64,000 bases of DNA from Cohnella zeiphila (GCF_014212055.1 NZ_JACJVO010000002.1:186001-250000); one strand, 5' to 3'. Shown: positions 7,595 to 17,567, numbered from the stretch's first letter. Notes: generated by a model not told the origin, from the sequence alone. Numbers and translations: made by a program.

Positions 7595-8428
7595 TTATAC
7601 AACCCATTCCATCCATTGTTTTCGCAGACGATACATGCCAATTCCCAGAATGACCGTCTTGACTGCCAATTCCACCTGAATCCAAGGAGTATCGATATGG
7701 TACAGCGCCGAGTAGACTTCCGGCATGAACCAAAGCACTAACGCGATTGCCAGCAGCACGCCTCCCGCCGACCGAAGCTTCACATGCGTAAACCAACTGA
7801 GCCAGCCGAATAACAGGGAAGCAGGCACCCAGAATACCTGCGTTTCCGCCCAGGTCGCGTTCGGGATCTGGCGGGCCAGCATCCATGAGTAGAGCACGAT
7901 GATCGCGAGCCAACCGACCGCATGGAGCACTCCGACTCGCAGGCCCACACCGCAGACGATCCAGATGAGCGCGCAGGCCATCAGCAGCAGAATCGGCCCT
8001 CCGCCGGCCGTCCATCCGTGCAGCCGAAGCAGGCTGATTCCCGCGACGAGCAGGTAAATCACGCTCGCTCCCAGAAACAAGAAGGAGCGAAGCGGCAATT
8101 TGTCCCGCCACCATGCGCCCCCCGTAATAAAACCGGCCGTTCCCAGGCCGGTGAAGGCGATTTGCATTGCAAGGGGAAACGCGCTAAAATGAAGTACAAA
8201 CAAGCAGGACAAGGCAAATATTCCAAATACAAGAATCCACGCCTTGCCGGAAGCTTGTCCGATCTTTCGAACGGCGGCGCCCATCGCATTCCTCGGACGG
8301 TCATCCAGATCATCCAAATATAAATTTTGCAGGAAGTCGCAGTATTGATCGGGAAGCATCTTTCCCCGTCTCCAGGACTCGATTTCCTTCACGATCATCT
8401 TCTTCTTGTCTTCATCCGACATCGCCAT
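7595..8428 (-). CDS. Hypothetical multi-pass membrane protein
   Basis: A 277-residue protein I do not recognise by name. The first 45 residues are a charged cytosolic domain (WRRGKMLPDQYCDFLQNLY), of the kind seen at the N-terminus of several Bacillales membrane proteins. About eight hydrophobic segments follow (near 63-80, 86-104, 112-130, 140-158, 163-180, 193-207, 217-232, 243-260) with short Arg/Lys loops. The start at 8428 has GAGAGGAGC upstream. It lies between the rpoD terminator and trmK, with only one base to the TrmK start, so it is probably co-transcribed and co-translated with trmK-nif3. No catalytic motif is evident. Confidence 0.8.
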   Translation of the reverse strand: MAMSDEDKKKMIVKEIESWRRGKMLPDQYCDFLQNLYLDDLDDRPRNAMGAAVRKIGQASGKAWILVFGIFALSCLFVLHFSAFPLAMQIAFTGLGTAGFITGGAWWRDKLPLRSFLFLGASVIYLLVAGISLLRLHGWTAGGGPILLLMACALIWIVCGVGLRVGVLHAVGWLAIIVLYSWMLARQIPNATWAETQVFWVPASLLFGWLSWFTHVKLRSAGGVLLAIALVLWFMPEVYSALYHIDTPWIQVELAVKTVILGIGMYRLRKQWMEWVV

Positions 8429-8455
8429 CCGGCATGCTCCTCTCGCCCGCGCAGG

Positions 8456-8492
8456 AACAAAAAGACCTTCAACCGTTCCGGCAGAAGGTCTC
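8456..8492 (-). terminator. Rho-independent terminator of rpoD
   Basis: On the minus strand GAGACCTTC pairs with GAAGGTC across a 13-nt loop and is followed by TTTTTG. It ends the yaiI-dnaG-rpoD transcript. Confidence 0.85.
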
Positions 8493-8518
8493 CAAAACAG
8501 GCTAATACCTGTATCGGC

Positions 8519-9643
8519 TTATTCGAGAAAATCTTTTAGCCGTTTGCTCCGGCTTGGATGGCGAAGCTTGCGCAGAGCTTTGGCTTCGATCTGACGAATC
8601 CGTTCGCGGGTCACGCCGAACACTTTGCCCACTTCCTCCAGCGTGCGGGTCCGTCCGTCGTCCAGGCCGAAACGGAGACGCAGAACGTTCTCTTCCCGCT
8701 CCGTAAGCGTGTCGAGCACGTCTTCGAGCTGTTCCTTCAGCAGTTCGTACGCGGCGGCGTCAGCCGGCGCCAACGCTTCCTGGTCTTCGATAAAGTCTCC
8801 CAGATGCGAGTCGTCCTCTTCGCCGATCGGCGTCTCGAGCGAGACCGGTTCCTGGGCGATCTTCATAATCTCCCTTACCTTGTCCACGCTCAGCTCCATC
8901 TGCTCGGCGATCTCTTCGGGCGTCGGCTCGCGGCCGAGTTCCTGAAGCAGCTGGCGGGAGACCCGGATCAGCTTGTTGATCGTCTCGACCATATGAACCG
9001 GAATCCGGATCGTGCGCGCCTGGTCGGCGATCGCGCGGGTAATGGCCTGGCGAATCCACCAAGTCGCGTACGTGCTGAATTTATAGCCTTTCGTATGGTC
9101 GAACTTCTCGACGGCTTTGAGCAGGCCCATATTCCCTTCCTGGATCAGATCAAGGAACAGCATTCCGCGCCCGACGTAACGCTTGGCGATGCTGACCACC
9201 AAACGGAGATTGGCTTCAGCCAGTCTCTTTTTGGCTTCTTCGCCGTCGTAGCCGCCGATTTCGATCTTCTTGGCGAGTTCCACTTCGTCGTCGGCGCCGA
9301 GCAGCGGGACTCGTCCGATCTCCTTCAAGTACATCCGGACCGGGTCGTTGATCTTGATGCCGGGCGGCAAGCTCAGATCGTCGTCGAAGTTGAAGTCGTC
9401 CTGCCCGTCTTCGTCGCTCCCTCGTCCCAGTTCATCGTGGTCGTTGACGACTTCGATGCCCAGATCGGCCAACTGCTCAAAAAAATCGTCGATCTGGTCG
9501 GCGTCCTGATCATAGGGAGACAGTTTTTCCATGATGTCTTTATAGGTCAGGGAACCCTTCTTCTTCCCTTGCTCCATCATTTGAGCCTTGACTTGCTCCA
9601 GCGTCAATTCCGCTTCCAGCCCGGTATGTTGATCGTTCGCCAT
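8519..9643 (-). CDS. rpoD: RNA polymerase primary sigma factor SigA (RpoD)
   Basis: A 374-residue housekeeping sigma factor. The N-terminal region 1.1 (about 10-90) is followed by an acidic stretch, then region 1.2 ([11 protein letters not shown]), region 2 with the -10 recognition helix ([19 protein letters not shown]), region 3 and region 4 with the -35 helix-turn-helix ([20 protein letters not shown]) near the C-terminus. It starts at 9643 behind GGAGGGAG. Length is like Bacillus SigA (371). It follows dnaG by 33 bp, the conserved macromolecular-synthesis operon order, and a terminator lies just after its stop. The many TTGACA/TATAAT-like promoters in this window would be its targets. Confidence 0.98.
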   Translation of the reverse strand: MANDQHTGLEAELTLEQVKAQMMEQGKKKGSLTYKDIMEKLSPYDQDADQIDDFFEQLADLGIEVVNDHDELGRGSDEDGQDDFNFDDDLSLPPGIKINDPVRMYLKEIGRVPLLGADDEVELAKKIEIGGYDGEEAKKRLAEANLRLVVSIAKRYVGRGMLFLDLIQEGNMGLLKAVEKFDHTKGYKFSTYATWWIRQAITRAIADQARTIRIPVHMVETINKLIRVSRQLLQELGREPTPEEIAEQMELSVDKVREIMKIAQEPVSLETPIGEEDDSHLGDFIEDQEALAPADAAAYELLKEQLEDVLDTLTEREENVLRLRFGLDDGRTRTLEEVGKVFGVTRERIRQIEAKALRKLRHPSRSKRLKDFLE

Positions 9644-9676
9644 TTCCGACTCCCTCCTCCCCGGAACGTAGGCGGC

Positions 9677-11506
9677 CTAAAGCACTTTCCGCTGCTTTTC
9701 CAGGGCGATAATCTCTGTTAAAATTTGCGCGGCTCGCAAAGGATCCCCTTGTTTCTCCGCACGATGCATCTCTTCATACATCTGTTCTATTCTCGATTTG
9801 GAATTCCATGATTCAATCGTGCGAAGGTAATCCGTAAGTTCCCGTTCGCCGAACGGAATCTCGATCAGCGCGATGGCGCCTACGATCCTCTCCAGCCGCT
9901 CGTCATGCAGGAATGTCATGAATTTACCGATATCGGGAGCATTGCCCTGCGAATAATAGCTATATAAATAAGCAGCAATGGCCGCGTGTTCCTCCATATG
10001 AAACCGATCGCCCAGGCGGTTCTGGACGGCGAGCGCCGTATCCGCGTCGTGCATCATCCAGTGAAGGAGATGGCGCTCCGCCCTTACGTTGGCCGGTTCA
10101 AGCGGCGGGTGTCTAGGCGAAGACCGGGTGTCATTCCATACATTATTCCACGATCCGTCCGGAATATCCCCAGACGTTCCCAATTTCTCCTGTCTGCGAA
10201 TATCGGCCGCCTCCTGCTTGAGCGCATCGAGCGAGACGCCGAACTCTTGGGACAGCTCCCGAAGGATCAATTCCCGCTCCGTCGGGGAATCCCTCCGGGC
10301 GACCAGCTTGACCGCCTCGCGCAAATACCGAATCTTCCCATCATCTTCTAGGAGTATATGGGATTTGCGCAAATAGATGAGCTGAAATTTGACCGCGGAA
10401 ACCGCTCCTTCGACGATCTCGCGGACGAACGCTTCGGCCCCGTGCTCGCCGATAAACTCGTCAGGGTCCATCCCCGGAGGCAGCAGCGCGATCCGGACCC
10501 GAAAACCCGCTTCTTCAAGCAGCGGCAAGCTTTTGTAAGCGGCCGCTTGTCCGGCGTTGTCTCCGTCGTAGCAGACGATCGCCTCGTCCGCGAAACGCCG
10601 CAGCACCGCCGCATGCTCGGCGGTCAGAGCGGTTCCCATCGTGGCGACTCCGTTCTCGACGCCGGCCGACCAGGCTTTGATCACGTCGACGTAGCCTTCG
10701 AACAGCACGACCTGCTTCGTCTTGCGGATCGCTCCCCGCGCTTCCCGCAGCCGGTACAGCGTCCGGCTCTTGTTAAACAGCGGCGTCTCGGGCGAATTCA
10801 TGTACTTCGGCTGCCCGGCCGACATGAGCCTTCCCGCGAAAGCGATGATGCGGCCGTCTCCGCTATGAATCGGAAACATGACCCGGTCGCGGAACCGGTC
10901 GACGTAGCCGTCCCCTTCGTGCCGCTTGAGCAGCAAGCCGCCCCGTTCCATCTCTTCCGGATCGAAGCCGTTCCGCTGCAGCGCCTGGGTCAGCGTGTCC
11001 CAACGGGACGGAGCGTATCCGATTCCGAATTCTTCGATCAGCTTGTCCGTAAATCCGCGGGAACGGAGGTAGTCCATCGCCGGCTTCCCGGCTTCCGTAT
11101 TGCGAAGCACGTACCGGTACAGCTTGGACGCATAACCGTTCGCTTCCAGCAGCGTTGCGCGTTCCTTCTGCTGGGGAGTAGCCTCCTGCTCCGCCTCGTC
11201 GGCCTGCCAGGTCACGGGAATGCCGGCTTCCTCCGCAAGCCGTTTAACCGCTTCGGGAAACGTCTCGTTCTCCATTTCCATCACGAACTTGATGACGTTG
11301 CCGCCCTTGCCGCATCCGTAGCAGTAAAAAATCTGCTTCTCGGGCGTCACGGTGAACGACGGGCTCTTCTCCGAGTGGAAGGGGCATAACCCTTTCAGGT
11401 ATTTGCCCTGTTTGGCGAGCTGCACGTAACGTCCGACCGTTTCGGCGATCTCGTGGCGGCGCAACACTTCGTCGATGGTTTCCTGCGGAATCATTCCGTG
11501 GTTCAT
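9677..11506 (-). CDS. dnaG: DNA primase DnaG
   Basis: A 609-residue primase that lays RNA primers for replication. The CHC2 zinc finger has C41, H44, C62 and C65 (CPFH and YCYGCGKGG). The TOPRIM core follows, with VVLFEGYVDVI and CYDGDNAGQAA carrying the acidic metal ligands, and the C-terminal 150 residues are the helicase-binding domain. ATG at 11506 is preferred, with AAGGTG eight bases upstream; a GTG at 11509 directly before it is possible. It sits between yaiI and rpoD in the classical order. No unusual features. Confidence 0.97.
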   Translation of the reverse strand: MNHGMIPQETIDEVLRRHEIAETVGRYVQLAKQGKYLKGLCPFHSEKSPSFTVTPEKQIFYCYGCGKGGNVIKFVMEMENETFPEAVKRLAEEAGIPVTWQADEAEQEATPQQKERATLLEANGYASKLYRYVLRNTEAGKPAMDYLRSRGFTDKLIEEFGIGYAPSRWDTLTQALQRNGFDPEEMERGGLLLKRHEGDGYVDRFRDRVMFPIHSGDGRIIAFAGRLMSAGQPKYMNSPETPLFNKSRTLYRLREARGAIRKTKQVVLFEGYVDVIKAWSAGVENGVATMGTALTAEHAAVLRRFADEAIVCYDGDNAGQAAAYKSLPLLEEAGFRVRIALLPPGMDPDEFIGEHGAEAFVREIVEGAVSAVKFQLIYLRKSHILLEDDGKIRYLREAVKLVARRDSPTERELILRELSQEFGVSLDALKQEAADIRRQEKLGTSGDIPDGSWNNVWNDTRSSPRHPPLEPANVRAERHLLHWMMHDADTALAVQNRLGDRFHMEEHAAIAAYLYSYYSQGNAPDIGKFMTFLHDERLERIVGAIALIEIPFGERELTDYLRTIESWNSKSRIEQMYEEMHRAEKQGDPLRAAQILTEIIALEKQRKVL

Positions 11507-11639
11507 CACGAAATCACCTTCTTTTTACGCGATTCCTCCAAGACAAGTTTCACCCCATCTCTTCCGAATCCCTTAAGCCGAACCGCCGGCTTCCGCAAGC
11601 AAGCCGCGAACGTTTCGGAACGGCACGTATTACAATTCG

Positions 11640-12110
11640 CTAGTTTTCCCGAATCTCCTGCATCCCCCTAAGCAACAATGTCAGTTTTTGTTGAAATCGG
11701 GTTCGATCTTGCTCGGTGAATGCTTTCGGACCTTTCGTCCGCTTGCCTCCCCGCCGTTGTCTGGCCGACAGATGGCGCTGGGCCAGCAAGCCGTCGATAT
11801 CGGATTCCGCGATCGTTCTTCCTCTGAACGTCAACACCGCCGCTCCTCTGGCAAGGCCCAGCGCAGCCAGTCCGTAGTCGCCCGTAACGAGGATATCGCC
11901 GGCTCCGATCGCGTTCGCGATATAAAGATCGGCCGATTGGTCGCTCGCATCGACGGTAACGACGTCTACCCCCGGCTCGGGGACGAGCAGATGGTCGTGC
12001 GAAGACACCATCAAGGCGCGGGCGCCGCACGCCTGCACCGTTCTCGCGATTTCCGACTTGACCGGACAGGCGTCGCCGTCCACGACAACCCGGTTACGAA
12101 TCGGGGCCAT
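11640..12110 (-). CDS. YaiI/YqxD family protein (DUF188, PIN-like)
   Basis: A 156-residue protein of the YaiI/YqxD family, recognisable by VVDGDACPVK at residues 9-18, SSHDH near 41-45, the SADLYIAN segment and ILVTGDYGLAALGLARGA. Acidic residues in these motifs form a PIN-like nuclease pocket in the related fold, but the activity of the family is not established. The start at 12110 has TAGGTGATG upstream. In Bacillus the homologue yqxD precedes dnaG, as here, and a strong promoter 95 bp upstream could drive yaiI, dnaG and rpoD together. The 135 bp between yaiI and dnaG hold a small hairpin (AAGCCG/CGGCTT) and no clear second promoter. Confidence 0.88.
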   Translation of the reverse strand: MAPIRNRVVVDGDACPVKSEIARTVQACGARALMVSSHDHLLVPEPGVDVVTVDASDQSADLYIANAIGAGDILVTGDYGLAALGLARGAAVLTFRGRTIAESDIDGLLAQRHLSARQRRGGKRTKGPKAFTEQDRTRFQQKLTLLLRGMQEIREN

Positions 12111-12203
12111 CCGACATCACCTACGAGTTCCCCCAAAGTTTGCCGTATTATTATATACGCTAACCGGGCCGAAAATCCTGCCTGCGTCCCATTAAATTTT
12201 AAA

Positions 12204-12232
12204 ATGATATACCTAACGCCCCTTGATGTCAA
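12204..12232 (-). promoter_or_regulatory. Sigma-A promoter of yaiI-dnaG-rpoD
   Basis: TTGACA (12227-12232), 17 bp, TATCAT (12204-12209) on the minus strand. The leader to yaiI is about 85 nt. It is one of the best consensus matches in the window. Confidence 0.82.
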
Positions 12233-12297
12233 GAGTTCGTTCTTCAATTTGTCGTTTTTTTGTCAATTCCTCCCTGAGCGGCCCCGAAAAGCGTCAA

Positions 12298-12330
12298 CAA
12301 CCAGCCTTCCGCGAAAGGGAGGGCTGGTTG
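12298..12330 (-). terminator. Probable terminator hairpin after ppsR
   Basis: CAACCAGCC pairs with GGCTGGTTG around a 14-nt loop on the minus strand, 72 bp past the ppsR stop. The T run (CTTTT) is displaced by a few bases. Between gene and hairpin is a short ACGAA tandem run (about 12342-12360). The rest of 12111-12401 holds only the yaiI promoter. Confidence 0.55.
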
Positions 12331-12401
12331 AGAGCTCGGGGAACGAAACGAAACGAAACGTACGCCGGCCACCCACCCTACCGTAACGCGAAGGGCATCC
12401 G

Positions 12402-13211
12402 CTACCGGTTCTGCAGATGGTCCAGAATAAGGCTGGCCGTCTCTTCGACCGCTTTGTTCGAGACGTCGATGACGACGCAGCCGATCTTCTTCATGATCCG
12501 ATCCGCATATTCGAGTTCCTGCTCGATCCGCTCGGCCGTCGCGTAAGAAGCGGAATCCGGCAGCCCGAGCGCCTTCAGCCGTTCCTTGCGGATGGCGTTC
12601 AGCGCATTCGGCCGAATGGTGAGACCGATCACTTTGCCCGGATCGACCAGGAACAGTTCGCGCGGCGGAACGAGCTCAGGAACGAGCGGAACGTTCGCTA
12701 CCTTCAGCGTCTTGTGGGCGAGCACCATCGACAGCGGCGTTTTCGAAGTTCGCGATACGCCCGTCAGCACGATGTCCGCCTTGCCGATGCCGGCGACGTC
12801 GCGGGCGTCGTCGTAGCGGACCGCGAATTCGACCGCCTCCACCTTGCGGAAGTAGCCGGCATCCAGCACGTGGTTGAGACCGGGCTCATGCCGGGAAGGC
12901 CGGCCGAACAGCCGCTCCATGTTGCCGATAAGCGGGCCGAGCAGGTCGATCGTCGTGACTCCCTTGGCGGCCGCCCGTTCGGTCATCCGTTCGCGAAGAT
13001 GCGGAATGACCAGCGTATAAAGGAGAACGCTGTTGTCGCTCGCCGCCGTGTCCACGACCGTGTCGATCGCTTCTTCCGTCTGGATGAAGCCGATGCGCCG
13101 GATGTGGACCTGGAGCGGGTGGAACTGGGCGGCCGCGGCCCGAACCGCCAACTCTCCGGTATCCCCGGCGGAGTCGGACACGACATACACCGTTACTTCC
13201 GTCTCGGACAT
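12402..13211 (-). CDS. Pyruvate, phosphate/water dikinase regulatory protein (kinase/pyrophosphorylase, DUF299)
   Basis: A 269-residue member of the PpsR/YqfL family. These bifunctional enzymes inactivate pyruvate phosphate dikinase or PEP synthase by ADP-dependent phosphorylation and reactivate it by Pi-dependent phosphorolysis. The P-loop-like motif GVSRTSKTPLS lies at residues 151-161, preceded by KADIVLT; the N-terminus VYVVSDSAGDTGE is also characteristic. It lies between glyS and the dnaG operon, as yqfL does in Bacillus. No dikinase gene is in the window, so the target is inferred from the family only. A 72-bp gap separates it from glyS and a hairpin follows it. Confidence 0.93.
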   Translation of the reverse strand: MSETEVTVYVVSDSAGDTGELAVRAAAAQFHPLQVHIRRIGFIQTEEAIDTVVDTAASDNSVLLYTLVIPHLRERMTERAAAKGVTTIDLLGPLIGNMERLFGRPSRHEPGLNHVLDAGYFRKVEAVEFAVRYDDARDVAGIGKADIVLTGVSRTSKTPLSMVLAHKTLKVANVPLVPELVPPRELFLVDPGKVIGLTIRPNALNAIRKERLKALGLPDSASYATAERIEQELEYADRIMKKIGCVVIDVSNKAVEETASLILDHLQNR

Positions 13212-13283
13212 TCCTCATCACCTCTTCACTTTAAGGGACGCCGGCATCCCGTCGTTTCTTGCCGCCGCTCTTGGCGTCGAAAT

Positions 13284-15371
13284 TCACCCTACCCACTTGG
13301 AGAAATCGGCGAACGATTTGACGTCGTCGGCGATATTGGCGAGCAGCGACAACCGGTTGCGGCGAATCGCCTCGTCCTCCGCCATGACCATCACCGCTTC
13401 GAAGAAGCCGGAGATCGGTCCGTTCAAGGCGGAGAGCGCGGCAAGCGCCTCTTCCAGCTTCGCCTCGTTCACGGCTTTGGCATACGTTCCGTGCGCCTTC
13501 TGCCACGCCTCGTACAAGGCGCCTTCGGCCGGATCCGCGAACAGGCTGGCGTCGATCTGCCGGGATTCGTCCGCTTTCGCCGCCAAATTGCAGACGCGGT
13601 TGAACGAATCGACGGCCGGCCGGAACGCTTCCTTCCGCGCGCCTTCCGATTCGTCCTGCAGCGCCTTCGCCCGCAGCAGCGTGCGGCGCACGTCGGCGCA
13701 GCCCGCGCTCAGCACGGCGTCCGCGACGTCGTATCGAATCTGCTGGTCGGCCAGCACGTTCTTCACCCGCAGCGCGAAAAATTCGTTCAGGTCGCGCAGC
13801 ACGTCGTAAGCTTCGCGCTTCAGCGGCCTGGCGGCGGCGAGCGTCTCCAGCGCCAGCTGGAACAGTTCCGGCAGCGGCAGTTCCAGCTCGCGCGCGAGCA
13901 GCGTCGAGACGATGCCGGCCGCTTGGCGGCGCAGCGCGTACGGATCCTGGGAGCCGGTCGGCACGATGCCGATCGAGAAGCAGCCGACGATCGTGTCCAG
14001 CTTGTCGGCGATGCCGACGATGGCGCCGACGAGCGATTCCGGCGGCGTGTCTCCCGCGTTGCGCGGCGAGTAGTGCTCGTTGATCGCACGGGCGACGGCT
14101 TCCTTCTCGCCGGCCTTGCGGGCGTAATCTTCGCCCATGATGCCCTGCAGCTCCGGGAACTCGTATACCATCTGCGTCACGAGGTCGAACTTGCACAGCT
14201 CGGCCGCACGGTCGACGCCGGCCTGCGCCGATTCGTCCGCCCGCAGCTTCCGGGCAAGCTTGTTCGCGACGTCGCGGATGCGCCGAACTTTGTCGGCGAC
14301 GGTGCCGAGCTCCTCGTGATACACGATGTTTTCCAGCTTGGCGAGGAAGTCCGGAATCGCAACCTTCTGATCCTCTTCATAGAAAAACTTCGCGTCGGAC
14401 AGGCGCGCCCGCAGCACTTTCTCGTTGCCCTTGGCGACAACGTCCAGCGACATGGCGTCGCCGTTGCGAACGGTGACGAAATAAGGCTGCAGCTTCCCTT
14501 CCGCGTTCAGCACCGGGAAGTAGCGCTGATGCTCGCGCATCGAAGTAATGAGCACTTCCTGCGGAATGTTCAGGAACGAAGGATCGAACGTCCCGTACAG
14601 AACCGTCGGCGTCTCGACCAGGAAGAGCACTTCTTCCAGCAGGTCTTCCTTCACCGCGATCTTCCATCCCCGTTCCGCGGCCAGCCCGTCGATGCCGTTT
14701 ACGATGGCCGCCTTGCGCTCTTCCACGTCCGCGATCACGTGCTGCTCCCGCAACTTGCCGACGTACTGCGCCGGTTCTTCGATCGTCGCGTCCGCGCCCA
14801 GGAAGCGGTGGCCTCGCGTCGTGCGGCCGGTCTCGACGCCGGCAATCTCGAACGGCACGACTTCCGATCCGTGGAGAGCGACGAGCCAGCGGATCGGCCG
14901 GATGTACCGCAGCTCCCAGGAGCCCCAACGCATGTTTTTCGGAAAAGTGAGCGACGTCGCGAGCGACGGCAGCGCGTCCGGAAGCAGGCTCGCCGTATCG
15001 ACGCCGACGCTCGACTTGTTGGCGTACACGTATTCGACCCCGGACAGCTCCTTGAAGAACAGCGCTTCCGGCTCAACGCCCTGGCTGCGCGCGAAGCCGA
15101 GCGCAGCCTTCGACCAGCCGCCGGCTTCGTCCAATGCGATCTTCCGCGCCGGCCCTTTCACTTCCTCGCTGACGTCCGCCTGCCTGTCGGCGAGCCCGGT
15201 CACGAGCACGGCCAGCCGCCGCGGCGTTGCGAACGCCCGCACTTCCTTATACCCGATACGGCTGCCGTCGAGCCATTTCTCCGTCTTGTCCTTGAGCTGG
15301 TCCATCGCGGCGCGCACGAAGCGGGCCGGCACTTCTTCCAGGCCGATCTCCAGCAGCAGATCCTTAGCCAT
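13284..15371 (-). CDS. glyS: Glycyl-tRNA synthetase beta subunit
   Basis: A 695-residue beta subunit of the tetrameric bacterial glycyl-tRNA synthetase. It starts [18 protein letters not shown], a near-invariant opening; the central HD-like region includes [10 protein letters not shown] and [17 protein letters not shown], and the last 100 residues form the anticodon-binding DALR-type domain. The beta subunit binds tRNA(Gly) while the alpha subunit carries the active site. It overlaps glyQ by 8 nt, so the pair is coupled, and both are controlled by the T-box upstream of glyQ. Length matches the family. Confidence 0.97.
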   Translation of the reverse strand: MAKDLLLEIGLEEVPARFVRAAMDQLKDKTEKWLDGSRIGYKEVRAFATPRRLAVLVTGLADRQADVSEEVKGPARKIALDEAGGWSKAALGFARSQGVEPEALFFKELSGVEYVYANKSSVGVDTASLLPDALPSLATSLTFPKNMRWGSWELRYIRPIRWLVALHGSEVVPFEIAGVETGRTTRGHRFLGADATIEEPAQYVGKLREQHVIADVEERKAAIVNGIDGLAAERGWKIAVKEDLLEEVLFLVETPTVLYGTFDPSFLNIPQEVLITSMREHQRYFPVLNAEGKLQPYFVTVRNGDAMSLDVVAKGNEKVLRARLSDAKFFYEEDQKVAIPDFLAKLENIVYHEELGTVADKVRRIRDVANKLARKLRADESAQAGVDRAAELCKFDLVTQMVYEFPELQGIMGEDYARKAGEKEAVARAINEHYSPRNAGDTPPESLVGAIVGIADKLDTIVGCFSIGIVPTGSQDPYALRRQAAGIVSTLLARELELPLPELFQLALETLAAARPLKREAYDVLRDLNEFFALRVKNVLADQQIRYDVADAVLSAGCADVRRTLLRAKALQDESEGARKEAFRPAVDSFNRVCNLAAKADESRQIDASLFADPAEGALYEAWQKAHGTYAKAVNEAKLEEALAALSALNGPISGFFEAVMVMAEDEAIRRNRLSLLANIADDVKSFADFSKWVG

Positions 15372-16260
15372 CGATCTCCACTCCTTTCTTCAGCAGCGGG
15401 AAGCCGAGCCGCTCGCGCTCCTGCAGGAAGGTCGCGGCCACTTGCCGCGCCAGGTTGCGCACGCGGCCGATATAGCCTGTCCGCTCGGTTACGCTGACCG
15501 CGCCGCGCGCGTCCAGCAGGTTAAACGTATGCGAGCATTTCAACACGTAATCGTACGCGGGAAAAACGAGATTCTCATCCATGGCGCGCTTCGCTTCGGC
15601 CTCGTAGGTCGAGAACAGCTGGAACAGCATCGCCGCGTCGGACACCTCGAACGTATATTTTGAATGCTCGTATTCCGGATGCTTGAACACGTCGCCGTAG
15701 CGGACGCCGTTCACCCATTCGAGATCGTATACGTTCTCCTTGTCCTGAATGTAGGAAGCCAGCCGCTCCATGCCGTACGTAATTTCGGCCGAAACCGGGT
15801 GGCAATCGATGCCCCCGACTTGCTGGAAGTACGTAAACTGGGTGATTTCCATGCCGTCCAGCCATACCTCCCAGCCGAGTCCGGCGCAGCCGAGAGAAGG
15901 ATTCTCCCAGTTGTCCTCGACAAAGCGGATGTCATGGTGGCGCGGGTTGATGCCAAGCCGGTTCAAGCTCTCCAAATACAGCTCCTGAATGTTGTCCGGC
16001 GACGGCTTCATGATAACCTGGAACTGGTGATGCTGATACAGCCGGTTCGGATTCTCGCCGTAACGGCCGTCCGCCGGCCGGCGGGACGGCTCCACGTAGG
16101 CGACGTTCCACGGTTCCGGTCCGATCGCTCGCAGGAACGTCATCGGGTTCATCGTTCCCGCGCCTTTCTCCACGTCGTACGGCTGCACGACGATGCAGTT
16201 CTGCTCGGCCCAGAACTGCTGCAGCGTCAGCGTCATCTGCTGAAAATTCATCTTCGCCAC
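15364..16260 (-). CDS. glyQ: Glycyl-tRNA synthetase alpha subunit
   Basis: A 298-residue catalytic subunit. GTG at 16260 is taken as start because AAGGAGAAG lies about ten bases upstream; the conserved sequence [14 protein letters not shown] begins three codons later at an ATG (16251) that lacks a site at good distance, so either may be used. Class II motifs are clear: [38 protein letters not shown] (motif 2 region) and [18 protein letters not shown]. It forms glycyl-AMP and charges tRNA(Gly) with the beta subunit encoded next. Expression should respond to uncharged tRNA(Gly) through the leader at 16342-16612. Confidence 0.97.
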   Translation of the reverse strand: MAKMNFQQMTLTLQQFWAEQNCIVVQPYDVEKGAGTMNPMTFLRAIGPEPWNVAYVEPSRRPADGRYGENPNRLYQHHQFQVIMKPSPDNIQELYLESLNRLGINPRHHDIRFVEDNWENPSLGCAGLGWEVWLDGMEITQFTYFQQVGGIDCHPVSAEITYGMERLASYIQDKENVYDLEWVNGVRYGDVFKHPEYEHSKYTFEVSDAAMLFQLFSTYEAEAKRAMDENLVFPAYDYVLKCSHTFNLLDARGAVSVTERTGYIGRVRNLARQVAATFLQERERLGFPLLKKGVEIDG

Positions 16261-16341
16261 GATTGTTCTTCTCCTTCTTTCTCCCCGCGGGGAGCTTGGT
16301 TGGCGGCACTTGCGAGAGGGGCGGACCGGCAGCCGGCAGCT

Positions 16342-16612
16342 CAAAAAGCTCCCGTCTCCACGTCTGCCCTCGCAGACGTAGGGACGGGAGCTCGTTCCCG
16401 CGGTTCCACCCTACTTGGCGCCGTCGCGTCACCGCCCGGGAACCGAAGTCCGCCGGCGGATGCCGCTCGTTTGCCCGCTCTTTGGCATGGCCGTTTCTCT
16501 CGGGAGCGCCCTTCGCCGATTCGTCGCGCCGGGCTCCCACCGCCCCCGGCTCGCTGATGCCGACCGTCAACCGGCTACTCCTTCTCCTTCAACGAGAACG
16601 AAGCCATTAATA
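16342..16612 (-). promoter_or_regulatory. Glycyl T-box riboswitch leader of glyQS
   Basis: The 270-nt leader on the minus strand has the T-box core GGGTGGAACCGCGGG (about 16395-16410), an AGTA element and, in the specifier region, GGC followed by A, consistent with glycine. The antiterminator region overlaps a strong terminator: GAGCTCCCGTC pairs with GACGGGAGC and is followed by TTTTTG (16342-16393). Uncharged tRNA(Gly) would bind the specifier and T-box bulge and prevent termination. The specifier assignment is read by eye; the core and terminator are unambiguous. Confidence 0.92.
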
Positions 16613-16618
16613 TGCATT

Positions 16619-16648
16619 ATTCTAGCCGAATGCCGCCCGGGATGTCAA
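16619..16648 (-). promoter_or_regulatory. Sigma-A promoter of the glyQS T-box transcript
   Basis: TTGACA (16643-16648), 18 bp, TAGAAT (16619-16624) on the minus strand, immediately before the T-box leader. Confidence 0.85.
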
Positions 16649-16727
16649 ATGCGCGGCCGGCGGTTCGCCCGCTTAACGTTCAGTCCATGCTTGGACATTG
16701 CTCGAAGCTTGAGTTTACCCTCGTTCG

Positions 16728-17528
16728 CTACTCCGGTTCGGCGGGGCGGTCGGCCCTTGGAGCGCGCATGTCGGAATCGATCCGTTCGGCCAGGCGCTCC
16801 CACTGATCCAGAAAATGCTGCGACTTGAGCTTCAGCCCGAGATGGTGGTCCATCCACTTCCGCATGGCGAGACGAAGCTCGTTTTTGAGCGCGTCCTTGA
16901 CGTTGATCTGCCCGAGCCGGCGAAGATCCAGCCCGGCAAACAACCGCAGAAGTTTCCATGCCGTCTCGCTCAGGTCCAAGGCGTACGGGTCCTTGCCGCG
17001 GCAATAGGGGCAAAGCGCCCCGCCCGCGCCCGGACTGAAGCGAAACGGAACGCCGGTACGGCCGCAGCCGGCGCATTCGTCGAGCAAGGGGGCGTAGCCG
17101 GCGATCCCGGCAATTTTCATCTCGAAGGCGCGGATGACGATCTGCGGATCCTTGCCTTCGGCCAGAGCGTCGAAGCAAGCTTTCAACTGGTGAAAAAGAA
17201 AGCCGCCCGCATCTTCTTCCCCGACGCCCCGATCGCATAGCTCCGCGGCGTAAGCCGCATAAGCGGCCTCCTCCAGCCCTTCCCTGAGCGCCCGGTAGGA
17301 CTCGATGATTTCGCCGCTGTTCAGGGTGCCGAGCTGGCCGGATTTATAGAAAGAAAAATCCCCATGCGTAAACGGCTGCGCCAAAGAGGAATAGCGGCTT
17401 TTGGGCTTGCGCGCGCCCTTGACCACGATTCCCTGCTTGCCGTGCGATGGGGTGAGGATCGTAATGATTTTATTGCCTTCGCCATAGTCCGTTCCGCGGA
17501 TAACGATTCCTTCCATCCGATACAGCAT
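16728..17528 (-). CDS. recO: DNA repair protein RecO
   Basis: A 266-residue recombination mediator that, with RecF and RecR, loads RecA on gapped DNA. It starts at 17528 (MLYRMEGIVIRGTDYGEGNK) behind GGAGGG; upstream in-frame codons lack a site. The N-terminal OB fold (1-80) is followed by a helical domain with a zinc-binding C4 motif: C152, C155, C173 and C176 (ECAGCG and LCPYC). The C-terminal helices (LGLKLKSQHFLDQWERL) are typical. It lies between yqzL and the T-box of glyQS, 39 bp behind yqzL, in the conserved era-yqzL-recO string. Confidence 0.95.
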   Translation of the reverse strand: MLYRMEGIVIRGTDYGEGNKIITILTPSHGKQGIVVKGARKPKSRYSSLAQPFTHGDFSFYKSGQLGTLNSGEIIESYRALREGLEEAAYAAYAAELCDRGVGEEDAGGFLFHQLKACFDALAEGKDPQIVIRAFEMKIAGIAGYAPLLDECAGCGRTGVPFRFSPGAGGALCPYCRGKDPYALDLSETAWKLLRLFAGLDLRRLGQINVKDALKNELRLAMRKWMDHHLGLKLKSQHFLDQWERLAERIDSDMRAPRADRPAEPE

Positions 17529-17567
17529 CGGACAACCCTCCGTCCGTTGCAAGCCCGGCACCGCCCG

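Noticed and set aside
12342..12360. ACGAA short tandem run as a regulatory element
   Set aside because: Only about four 5-bp copies in a non-coding gap; too short to claim more than chance slippage.
12417..15497. A 1026-codon open frame on the plus strand
   Set aside because: It is antisense to glyS and ppsR, which are unmistakable. Long antisense frames are expected at high GC, and its translation is Arg-rich without motifs.
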